64,000 nt of DNA. It comes from an uncultured Bacteroidota bacterium (GTDB taxonomy: Bacteria; Bacteroidota; Bacteroidia; Bacteroidales; P3). The stretch spans positions 62,001 to 126,000 of the forward strand of contig CACYPU010000004.1 of the NCBI GenBank assembly GCA_902776365.1, written 5' to 3'. The notes under the pieces were generated by a model, which ran no database searches, was not told the DNA's origin, and worked only from the letters and a program-made list of their open reading frames with translations. The position numbers and the translations under genes were made by a program. Of the stretch, positions 16,098-23,740 are shown piece after piece (the stretch's first letter is position 1; each line of letters opens with the position of its first letter).

Positions 16098-17115
16098 ATG
16101 AAAAAAATTTTTTTTCATTTACCTGATACTGTCATCTGTAATGTATGCCAAAGCACAGGAAGTGGTTTATAAACCCTTGAATACATATTATTACACTCAT
16201 TGGACTGCGGATACTTGCCGGGACATGGCTTCTTTTGACCAGATGTATGATGTTATTATGCAACCTATAAGATATGCCCATTTTAAAAGGGCTATTGTCG
16301 ATGACAAGAGTATCACAGTCTATGGGGTTGCTTTTTGTGCGCTTGTGGACACGTGTATATGTTATTCTAACATGGTTATAAACACAAGATATTATACAAA
16401 TAACATCGAATATCCCATACCCGACAGTGCCTACCTGAAGGTACAGATGCGGCGGTATGACAACGGGGCAATGCCATTGGTGACGGAAACAATAGTGCAT
16501 CCGTTGTACTCGATGCCGAGAAATTATTTGAGAGTTCCTTTCTCTGGTATCCCAGATATGCCTATTTATGAGGCCTATTTCCCCGAGAGTGTAACAGTGA
16601 GTGATGATACCATCTATGTGGGCTATTTCATTCCGCATCCAGAAGGCCCGTTTTTCTACCTAAATTATACAATGAATTTTCATACATGGCCAATCTCCAG
16701 TGCTCAATTGTACCAAAGAGTAGAATCTTATTTGGATAAAGACTCTTCGATGGTGGGGGATTATATGATTCTGGATACGATTGGCGGGGAATGGAATAGC
16801 CAATTCCCGGATGATATGTGGTTTGACATGTACCTTTTTCCCATCATAGCGCCTCAACCACAAGGGGTGGAAGAGAACCACGAGGAGGTTAAAGTGTTAC
16901 TGTCTCCCAATCCGGCATCGCAAGTGACAGGCGTCTCTGCCTCTTCGGTTATCGAGCGGCTGGAGGTTTACAATACCGCTGGGGAGAAGGTGTATGAGTC
17001 TCAGCCCGGACATGTGCTGGAACTTTTGGATGTGTCGCAGTGGCCATCGGGTGTATACTTGTTGAGAATACACACCCCCCAAGGCGAGACAACAAAGAAA
17101 CTGGTGGTTCGTTGA
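16098..17115 (+). pseudogene. T9SS-sorted secreted protein; start out of frame at an A7T8 tract
   Basis: The open frame runs from 16141 (324 codons) but its first in-frame ATG lies inside what should be a signal peptide. Reading back in that frame gives KKFFFIYLILSSVMYAKAQ, a good signal sequence with no start. The only suitable ATG, at 16098, is one base out of register across seven A and eight T (16101-16115). Losing one base there would restore a complete protein of ~338 residues. The C-terminal ~75 residues (LLSPNPASQVTGVSA to GVYLLRIHTPQGETTKKLVV) are a type-A T9SS sorting domain. The middle is unrecognised. The gene is clearly more AT-rich than its neighbours. It may be a sequencing error, a phase-variable switch, or a recent mutation. 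Confidence 0.75.
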
Positions 17116-17184
17116 TACTCTTCTATTTTTGGGCATAATTCAAAAAAAAAATCAGATTTTAACATTTATATGTAAAAAATTGCT

Positions 17185-17193
17185 TATCTTTGC
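17185..17193 (+). promoter_or_regulatory. Promoter -7 box TATCTTTGC for the ATP synthase genes
   Basis: A consensus box 50 bp upstream of atpE, in an AT-rich gap. It implies that transcription of the ATP synthase cluster starts here, without atpB. Confidence 0.75.
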
Positions 17194-17237
17194 AGTCTCT
17201 TTTTAAATTAAAAAAACTGTTTAACAACATAAAATAA

Positions 17238-17492
<255 letters not shown>

Positions 17493-17512
17493 AACAACAG
17501 AAAACAACCCAT

Positions 17513-17533
17513 GGGCCGGCGATTGGCCGGCCC
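17513..17533 (+). terminator. GC-rich hairpin between atpE and atpF (possible attenuator)
   Basis: A perfect 8-bp stem (GGGCCGGC/GCCGGCCC) with a 5-nt loop and no T tract. It may stabilise the upstream mRNA or partially terminate, which would help make subunit c in excess. This role is inferred. Confidence 0.55.
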
Positions 17534-17539
17534 CTTTAA

Positions 17540-17640
17540 AAGTAAAGGTTAAAGGTTAAAGGTTAAGGGTTAAAGAAATTGTCGCCATGCACCGTTGCGC
17601 AAGCATCGTTAAACATTAACCGCTAACCGTTAAACATTAT
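17540..17640. repeat. Mirrored word array (GGTTAAA ... GTTAAAC/ATTAACC) between atpE and atpF
   Basis: Left arm: four GGTTAAA-like heptamers. Right arm (17607-17640): TTAAACATTAACCGCTAACC-type words of complementary sense. Core ~17576-17606. The whole gap apart from the GC hairpin is made of this element. Confidence 0.75.
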
Positions 17641-17646
17641 AAAAAA

Positions 17647-18147
17647 ATGAACAATCCTCTGATTAACCCGGGTCTCGGCACCTTTGTTTGGATGCTCGTT
17701 TCGTTCGGCATTCTGGCTCTTATCTTGATCAAGTGGGGATGGCCGATGATTCTGAAGAGCCTGAAGAACCGCGAGGAGGCTATCACCGCTTCCCTCAATG
17801 AGGCCGCCAAGGCCCGTGAGGAGATGAAGAGCTTGGTGGCCCACAACGAGGAGTTGCTGCGCGAGGCCAAGATTGAACGCGACGAGATGCTGCGCAATGC
17901 ACGTCTCACCAGCGAGCAGATTGTCGAGGAGGCCCGTACCCGCGCCGCCGCAGAAGCCGACCGCATCGTCGAAGCCGCCCGCGAGAACATCAACTACGAG
18001 AAACTCAAGGCCATGCACGAGCTGAAGAACCAAATCGCCAACCTCAGCATCGAGATTTCCGAGAAACTCCTCGGTGCCGAACTCAGCGACAAGGCGAAGG
18101 CCGATGCCCTCATCCAGCGCGAACTTGACCGTGTACACCTGAATTAA
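17647..18147 (+). CDS. atpF: ATP synthase F0 subunit b
   Basis: A 166-residue peripheral-stalk subunit. One N-terminal membrane helix (~8-30, LGTFVWMLVSFGILALILIK) is followed by a long charged helix (~35-150) with the expected heptad pattern, ending in the delta-binding region IEISEKLLGAELSDKAKADA. The length is normal. It sits between atpE and atpH as in other genomes. Confidence 0.95.
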   Translation: MNNPLINPGLGTFVWMLVSFGILALILIKWGWPMILKSLKNREEAITASLNEAAKAREEMKSLVAHNEELLREAKIERDEMLRNARLTSEQIVEEARTRAAAEADRIVEAARENINYEKLKAMHELKNQIANLSIEISEKLLGAELSDKAKADALIQRELDRVHLN

Positions 18148-18173
18148 TCTCCACGAACTGAGAGTTAAGAACT

Positions 18174-18731
18174 ATGAACGACTATCGCATCAATATCAGC
18201 TATGCCAAAGCGCTCCTGATGACCGCCGAAGAGAAGAAGGCGGCCGACAGGGTGGCTGAGGACATGCGGCTGGTGAATGTCGTCTGCCAGGAGAACCATG
18301 TGCTCACGGCCGTCTTCGCCAACCCTGTCATCCGCCCCGACCGCAAGGCGGGCATCGTGCGCGACCTGTTCGGTGAACACTGCGGCGAGGTCACCATGGC
18401 ATTCCTTCTCTTCGTGGTGAGGAAGAACCGTTCGGTGAACCTGCGCGGCATCAGCGACGCCTACCTGACCCTCTACCGCGAGAGCCGCGGCATCGTACTC
18501 ACCGAACTGGTGACGCACCAGCCCACTGACGAGAGTGCCGACAAAGCGGTTACCGAGTTGGTGGAGAAATACACCGGCAAGAAAGTGGAACTCCATGCCC
18601 GCACCGACGAAAGAATGCTGGGCGGCTTCAAGCTGGAGTTCAACCACAACATGTACGACGCGCGCCTCCGCACCAAGATTCTCAAGCTCCGCAAGGAGTT
18701 CTCGAAGAATGTCTATGAAAGTAAGTTATGA
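18174..18731 (+). CDS. atpH: ATP synthase F1 subunit delta
   Basis: A 185-residue subunit that joins the peripheral stalk to the F1 head. The N-terminal helical bundle begins YRINISYAKALLMTAEEKKA, and the conserved C-terminal block DERMLGGFKLEFNHNMYDARL near 150 is the usual family signature (GG...D.S). It lies 26 bp after atpF. The gap to atpA holds a mirrored word array. Confidence 0.93.
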   Translation: MNDYRINISYAKALLMTAEEKKAADRVAEDMRLVNVVCQENHVLTAVFANPVIRPDRKAGIVRDLFGEHCGEVTMAFLLFVVRKNRSVNLRGISDAYLTLYRESRGIVLTELVTHQPTDESADKAVTELVEKYTGKKVELHARTDERMLGGFKLEFNHNMYDARLRTKILKLRKEFSKNVYESKL

Positions 18732-18845
18732 AGTTAAAAAGGTTAAAAAGGTTCGCTTCGCTTAAAAGGTTAAAGAGGTGACGGACCCATTACAGAAAAA
18801 ACCCCTTAAACCTTTTAAACCTTTAAAACTTTTAAAACAAAAATT
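18726..18845. repeat. Mirrored word array (GGTTAAAA ... CCTTTTAAA) between atpH and atpA
   Basis: Left arm of GTTAAAAAG-type words, core TCGCTTCGCTTAAAAGG (identical to the one after dnaE), then a right arm of CCTTTTAAA words in reverse-complement sense. The arm ends 8 bp before the atpA start. Confidence 0.8.
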
Positions 18846-18853
18846 AAAACAGT

Positions 18854-20431
18854 ATGTCAGATATCAAACCTGCCGAAGTATCGGCAATATTGAAGAAACA
18901 GTTGTCGGATGTAAACCTCGACGTCGAACTCGAGGAGGTGGGCACCGTGCTCACTGTGGGCGACGGCATTGCACGCGTCTACGGCCTCAACAACGCCCAG
19001 AGCGGCGAGCTCGTCGAGTTCACCACCGGCGAGCAGGGCATCGTGCAGAACCTCGAGGAGGACAACGTGGGTGTCGTGATGCTGGGCGAAGTAAGCACCA
19101 TCAATGAAGGCGACACCGTGAAGCGCACCAAGCGCATCGCCTCGCTGCGTGTGGGCGAAGGTCTGCTGGGCCGCGTCATCAACACCATCGGCGAGCCTCT
19201 CGACGGCAAGGGCCCCATCGAGGGCGAACTCTTCGAGATGCCCATCGAGCGCAAGGCCCCCGGCGTCATCTATCGTCAGCCCGTGGAGCAGCCTCTGCAG
19301 ACCGGCATCAAGGCCATCGACTCAATGATTCCCATTGGCCGTGGCCAGCGTGAGCTCATCATCGGCGACCGCCAGACCGGTAAGACCGCCATCGCCATCG
19401 ACACTATCATCAACCAGAAGAACAACTACGACGCCGGCGACCCGGTCTACTGCATTTATGTGGCCTGCGGCCAGAAAGGCTCCACGGTGGCCAATCTCGT
19501 GAAGAACCTCGAGGAAAAGGGCGCTATGGAATACACCATCATCGTGGCCGCCACGGCCAGCGACCCCGCCGCCATGCAGTTCTACGCCCCCTTCGCGGGT
19601 GCCGCCATCGGCGAATATTTCCGCGACACGGGACGTAACGCCCTGGTCATCTACGACGACCTCTCGAAGCAGGCCGTGGCCTACCGCGAGGTCTCGTTGC
19701 TCCTCCGCCGCCCGCCGGGACGTGAGGCTTACCCTGGCGATGTGTTCTACCTCCACAGCCGTCTGTTGGAACGTGCCGCCCGCATCATCCAGAACGACCA
19801 GATCGCAGCCCAGATGAACGACCTGCCTGCCTCACTGAAAGACAAGGTGAAAGGTGGCGGTTCCCTCACCGCACTGCCCATCATCGAGACCCAAGCCGGC
19901 GACGTCTCCGCCTATATCCCCACCAACGTCATCTCGATTACCGATGGCCAGATCTTCCTCGAGACCAACCTCTTCAACAGCGGTGTGCGTCCCGCCATCA
20001 ACGTCGGTATCTCGGTCTCCCGTGTGGGTGGCAAGGCCCAGATCAAGTCCATGAAGAAGATTGCAGGTACCCTGAAAATCGACCAGGCCCAGTACCGCGA
20101 GTTGGAGGCCTTCTCGAAGTTCGGCTCCGACCTCGACGCCGCCACCAAGGCGGTGCTCGACAAAGGTGCCCGCAACGTCGAGGTGCTGAAACAACCGCAG
20201 TACAGCCCCATGCCCGTCGAAGAGCAGGTGGCCATCATCTTCTGCGGCACCAACGGCCTGCTGCAGAAAGTGCCCATCGACAAGGTGCGCGGCTTCGAGA
20301 AAGAGTTTATCTTCATGATGCGCAACGAGCACAGCGACATCCTCGCCAACCTCCGCGCCGGCAAACTGGTCGACAGCGACCTGGCCACCATGAAGAGCGT
20401 CGCCCTCGACCTGGCAGAACGATACAAATAG
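18854..20431 (+). CDS. atpA: ATP synthase F1 subunit alpha
   Basis: A 525-residue non-catalytic nucleotide-binding subunit of F1. Walker A is [13 protein letters not shown] near 170-182, the alpha signature [20 protein letters not shown] lies near 285-305, and the C-terminal helical domain runs from ~380. No truncation or missing key residue was seen. It is followed by an 83-bp gap filled by a mirrored word element, then atpG. Confidence 0.97.
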   Translation: MSDIKPAEVSAILKKQLSDVNLDVELEEVGTVLTVGDGIARVYGLNNAQSGELVEFTTGEQGIVQNLEEDNVGVVMLGEVSTINEGDTVKRTKRIASLRVGEGLLGRVINTIGEPLDGKGPIEGELFEMPIERKAPGVIYRQPVEQPLQTGIKAIDSMIPIGRGQRELIIGDRQTGKTAIAIDTIINQKNNYDAGDPVYCIYVACGQKGSTVANLVKNLEEKGAMEYTIIVAATASDPAAMQFYAPFAGAAIGEYFRDTGRNALVIYDDLSKQAVAYREVSLLLRRPPGREAYPGDVFYLHSRLLERAARIIQNDQIAAQMNDLPASLKDKVKGGGSLTALPIIETQAGDVSAYIPTNVISITDGQIFLETNLFNSGVRPAINVGISVSRVGGKAQIKSMKKIAGTLKIDQAQYRELEAFSKFGSDLDAATKAVLDKGARNVEVLKQPQYSPMPVEEQVAIIFCGTNGLLQKVPIDKVRGFEKEFIFMMRNEHSDILANLRAGKLVDSDLATMKSVALDLAERYK

Positions 20432-20504
20432 TGTGTAGTGGGTAGTGTATAGTGGGTAGCATCTGACCCCAATACTACACACTACCAACTACCAACTACC
20501 AACT
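20430..20504. repeat. Mirrored word-array element with GTAGCATCTGACCCC core between atpA and atpG
   Basis: Left arm of GTGGGTAGTGTATA words, core at 20456-20470, right arm of CTACCAA heptamers; GTGTGTAGT and ACTACACAC pair. This is the second copy of the element found after ddl at 11403, with the core differing at one base. Confidence 0.82.
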
Positions 20505-20514
20505 TGAAAATATT

Positions 20515-21396
20515 ATGGCTAACTTAAAAGAAGTCCGCACCCGTATCACCTCGGTGAGTTCGACGCAGCAGATTACCTCTGCCATGAAGATGGTCTCTGC
20601 CGCCAAGTTCCGCCGTGCGCAGAATGCCATCGTCGGCATGCGACCCTACGCGGCCCAGCTGAACGAGATAGTGGACGATATAGACACCGGTGGCGATGTG
20701 CTGACGCCCTTCCATGCCGTGCGTCCGCTGCGAACGGTGCTGCTGGTGGTCATCACCTCCAACAAAGGTCTCTGCGGCGCTTTCAACAGCAACGTCCTCA
20801 AGCAGGCTCAGTCGCGTATCGACCACTACCTGCAGACCCTTCCCGCCGACGGCACGCTCCGCGTAATGTCGATAGGCAAGAAGTCGTCCGAGATGCTGGC
20901 TCGCCGCAAGGACATCCAGCTCACCACACACGACGACCTACTCGACAACCCTGCGTTCGACAATGTCGCCACACTGGCCGACAGCATCATGCGCCAGTTC
21001 GAAGACAAGGAGCTCGACCATGTGGAAATCATCTACAACTGCTTCAAGAACTCGTTGACGCAGGTGCTCACCACCGAGCAGTTCCTCCCCGTGAAACCCG
21101 GAAAATCAGGAGATTCGGGGAAATCCGGCAACAACAACGACTATATCTATGAACCCTCGAAAGAGGACATCGTGCGCAGCATGGTACCGCTCACCCTGCG
21201 CTCCACTCTCTTCCGCATGGTACTCGACTCGCTGGCATCGGAGCATGGCGCCCGCATGACCGCCATGCAGAAAGCCACCGACAACGCCACCGAGTTGCTG
21301 AAGGACCTGCGACTGAGCTACAACAAAGCACGACAAGCTGCCATCACTAACGAGATTATCGAAATCGTCAGCGGTTCAGAAGCCCTGAAAGGCTAA
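20515..21396 (+). CDS. atpG: ATP synthase F1 subunit gamma
   Basis: A 293-residue central-stalk subunit. It begins MANLKEVRTRITSVSSTQQI with the long N-terminal helix, contains TSNKGLCGAFNSNV near 83-96, and ends with the paired C-terminal helix (ATDNATELLKDLRLSYNKAR and ITNEIIEIVSGSEAL). A short polar insertion PGKSGDSGKSGNNND near 200 looks like a species-specific loop. It is the last gene of the cluster; atpD and atpC are not here. Confidence 0.95.
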   Translation: MANLKEVRTRITSVSSTQQITSAMKMVSAAKFRRAQNAIVGMRPYAAQLNEIVDDIDTGGDVLTPFHAVRPLRTVLLVVITSNKGLCGAFNSNVLKQAQSRIDHYLQTLPADGTLRVMSIGKKSSEMLARRKDIQLTTHDDLLDNPAFDNVATLADSIMRQFEDKELDHVEIIYNCFKNSLTQVLTTEQFLPVKPGKSGDSGKSGNNNDYIYEPSKEDIVRSMVPLTLRSTLFRMVLDSLASEHGARMTAMQKATDNATELLKDLRLSYNKARQAAITNEIIEIVSGSEALKG

Positions 21397-21408
21397 TAAC
21401 AATAGGAA

Positions 21409-21440
21409 ATAGGCACCGGTGGAGATACATTGGTGCCTAT
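21409..21440 (+). terminator. Hairpin after atpG
   Basis: A 9-bp perfect stem (ATAGGCACC/GGTGCCTAT) with a 14-nt loop, followed by ACTATATATA rather than T-run. It is a plausible end of the atp transcript. Confidence 0.5.
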
Positions 21441-21458
21441 ACTATATATATTAATATT

Positions 21459-23711
21459 ATGAAAAGATATTTTTTATCCATATTGTTGCTGCTGTGCTTC
21501 CCTGCCGTGATGCAGGCCAAGCCTGTCGACAAGGCTGTCGCCGGCCAGGTGGCCAGCCAGGTGTTGAAAAAGCAGGTCGTCAACGCCACGCCCGCGGACT
21601 TCACCGAATGCTATCTCTTCATCGGTGCCGACGGCAAAGGATTTGCCCTGGTTTCGGCCGACGACTGTGTGCGCCCCCTGCTGGCCTATTCCATTGACGG
21701 CACATTCGATGCCGACCACATGCCCGCCCATGTGGCTGCTTGGATTGACGGCTACCAACGTGAGATAGCCTCCGTGGTGGATGCCGGCATCGCACCCTCT
21801 CCCGAGGTGCAGTCCCTGTGGGAGAACGTCTGTGCCCACAAGAGCAGCAATGCCGTGGAGCCCTTGCTCACCACCCGTTGGAATCAAAGTCCCTTCTACA
21901 ACAGCTTCTGTCCCTACGACACTACCTACTCCGCCCACGCTGTCACTGGCTGCATAGCCACGGCCATGGCGCAGATTATGCGGTACTGGGAGTGGCCGGT
22001 CGTAGGTTGGAACAGCCATGCCTACACCCACCCAACCTATGGGGAACTGTCGGCCAACTTTGGCAACACCCTCTACCGCTGGGACCTGATGCCCGACACC
22101 CTGAATGCCCTCTGCGACAGCACGGAAATCAATGCCGTGGCCACCCTGATGTACCATGCCGGTGTGGCTGTCGAGATGAACTACAGCCCCATTAGTAGCG
22201 GAGCCGCCGCCATCACCCATGGAGGTCTTGACTTCCCCTGTGCCGAGAATGCCTTGAAGACCTACTTCCGCTATAACCCCATGCTTTCCGGTATCAGCAA
22301 GGCCTCTTTCAGCGATGCCGTATGGGATTCCATGTTGCGCGCCGAGTTGGACTACACCCGTCCAGTACTCTATACCGGTAGTCATCCTTCCCTTGGCGGA
22401 CATGCTTTCGTGCTCGATGGCTACGACACCCTAGGCATGTTCCATGTCAACTGGGGCTGGGGAGGCGGTTACGACGCCTATTATACCATCGACTCGCTCT
22501 CGCCCGGTGCCGGCAGTATGGGTGGCACTCCCATCTACACGTTCAACACCCAGAACACCGGCCTCTTCTATGTGCATCCCATGGCGATTACTTCCGATAC
22601 GGTGGTCAATATCGACATCGCCGTCAACAACCCCGACTGGGGAACTGTCGAGGGCACCGGCACCTACCCTCTCTACGACACCGCCAACATCATCCCCCAT
22701 GCTGCCGAAGGCTATCGATACCTGCGCATGTGCAACGGCTGGAACAAAATGCCGTTATCCTTCTTGGCCGTCAACGACATGCAGGACTCCGTCTTCTTTG
22801 AACGCATCGAAGGCGACACCGTGGGCTACTGCAGCGACCTACCTGTCACTGCCTGGCGCGACGACTATGGTGCCACCACCGAATGGGGCATCCGCATCCC
22901 GACCATCATGCGCCGGTCCCGCCAGCTCACCGCCGTGCAGCTATATGCCTATATAGGAGGAAACTATACCATGAACATCTACCAGGGCGACTCCATCGAC
23001 GGTGCCACGCCGGTCTACACGGACCAATACTACATCACCGACGACGAAGCGGGTTGGAACACCCTACGTCTCGACAGCGTGCTCACCTTCTACCACTCAC
23101 AGACCATCTGGATTACCTTCAGCATCACTGCCGACGAAAGTAGATATCCTGCCAGCTTCTCTTCTTTCTGCGGCAACAGCGACGGTAGCTGGTACCACCT
23201 GCCCGATGGATGGCAGCCCTATGACCGACTGGGAGTGTATAACACCTGGATGATACGCGCCATCTTCGATCCCCGCGACCGCTTCCATGTGGCCGCCTCG
23301 CCCAACGACATCCACTTCGGCGATGTTACCGGCATGGGATACTATGCCCCCGGCGACACCATCACCCTCAACGCCATCCCTCACAACGGCTACCAATTTC
23401 AAAGTTGGGGCAACGGCAGCATCGAAAATCCCCTGCACTTTGTCCTCACCTGCGACACCACCTTCATAGCCTACTTCGTGTCCATCACCGGCATCGAGGA
23501 AATAGATAATTCAGAATTGAGAATTGATATTTCCGGCCTCGACCTCAAGGTGGAGAACCCCACCGGCCGCTCCCTCGACCTCTATGACATCCAAGGCCGC
23601 CGCCTCGCCACCTCCAATCTTTCAATTTTCAATTTTCAATTTTCAATTCCCGGTGTCTACCTCCTGAAAACGGAAGGTCTACCTGCACGTAAAATAGTAG
23701 TAATTAAATAA
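21459..23711 (+). CDS. C10 family cysteine protease with T9SS sorting domain (first of tandem pair)
   Basis: A 750-residue secreted protease related to streptopain and PrtT. After a signal peptide (~1-20) comes the Spi-type pro/inhibitor domain (~20-120, FIGADGKGFALVSADDCVRP). The catalytic domain has Cys165 in AVTGCIATAMAQIM and His315 in GGHAFVLDGYDTLG, with the NWGWGG strand after it. Beta-rich domains follow (~390-660), then a C-terminal type-A sorting module (SGLDLKVENPTGRSLDLYDI to PGVYLLKTEGLPARKIVVIK). The sorting module is bracketed by AT-rich word arrays. The next gene is a paralogue 29 bp downstream. Confidence 0.92.
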   Translation: MKRYFLSILLLLCFPAVMQAKPVDKAVAGQVASQVLKKQVVNATPADFTECYLFIGADGKGFALVSADDCVRPLLAYSIDGTFDADHMPAHVAAWIDGYQREIASVVDAGIAPSPEVQSLWENVCAHKSSNAVEPLLTTRWNQSPFYNSFCPYDTTYSAHAVTGCIATAMAQIMRYWEWPVVGWNSHAYTHPTYGELSANFGNTLYRWDLMPDTLNALCDSTEINAVATLMYHAGVAVEMNYSPISSGAAAITHGGLDFPCAENALKTYFRYNPMLSGISKASFSDAVWDSMLRAELDYTRPVLYTGSHPSLGGHAFVLDGYDTLGMFHVNWGWGGGYDAYYTIDSLSPGAGSMGGTPIYTFNTQNTGLFYVHPMAITSDTVVNIDIAVNNPDWGTVEGTGTYPLYDTANIIPHAAEGYRYLRMCNGWNKMPLSFLAVNDMQDSVFFERIEGDTVGYCSDLPVTAWRDDYGATTEWGIRIPTIMRRSRQLTAVQLYAYIGGNYTMNIYQGDSIDGATPVYTDQYYITDDEAGWNTLRLDSVLTFYHSQTIWITFSITADESRYPASFSSFCGNSDGSWYHLPDGWQPYDRLGVYNTWMIRAIFDPRDRFHVAASPNDIHFGDVTGMGYYAPGDTITLNAIPHNGYQFQSWGNGSIENPLHFVLTCDTTFIAYFVSITGIEEIDNSELRIDISGLDLKVENPTGRSLDLYDIQGRRLATSNLSIFNFQFSIPGVYLLKTEGLPARKIVVIK
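23501..23652. repeat. AT-rich word arrays flanking the T9SS sorting module of the first C10 gene
   Basis: Left array of AATTGAG/AATTCAG words (23505-23530) and right array of TTTTCAA heptamers (23620-23648). Both are in frame, encoding NSELRID and LSIFNFQFSI. The ~90 bp between them encodes the core of the sorting domain. Confidence 0.78.
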
Positions 23712-23740
23712 TTGCATTTTCTCCTTATATTATTATATAT

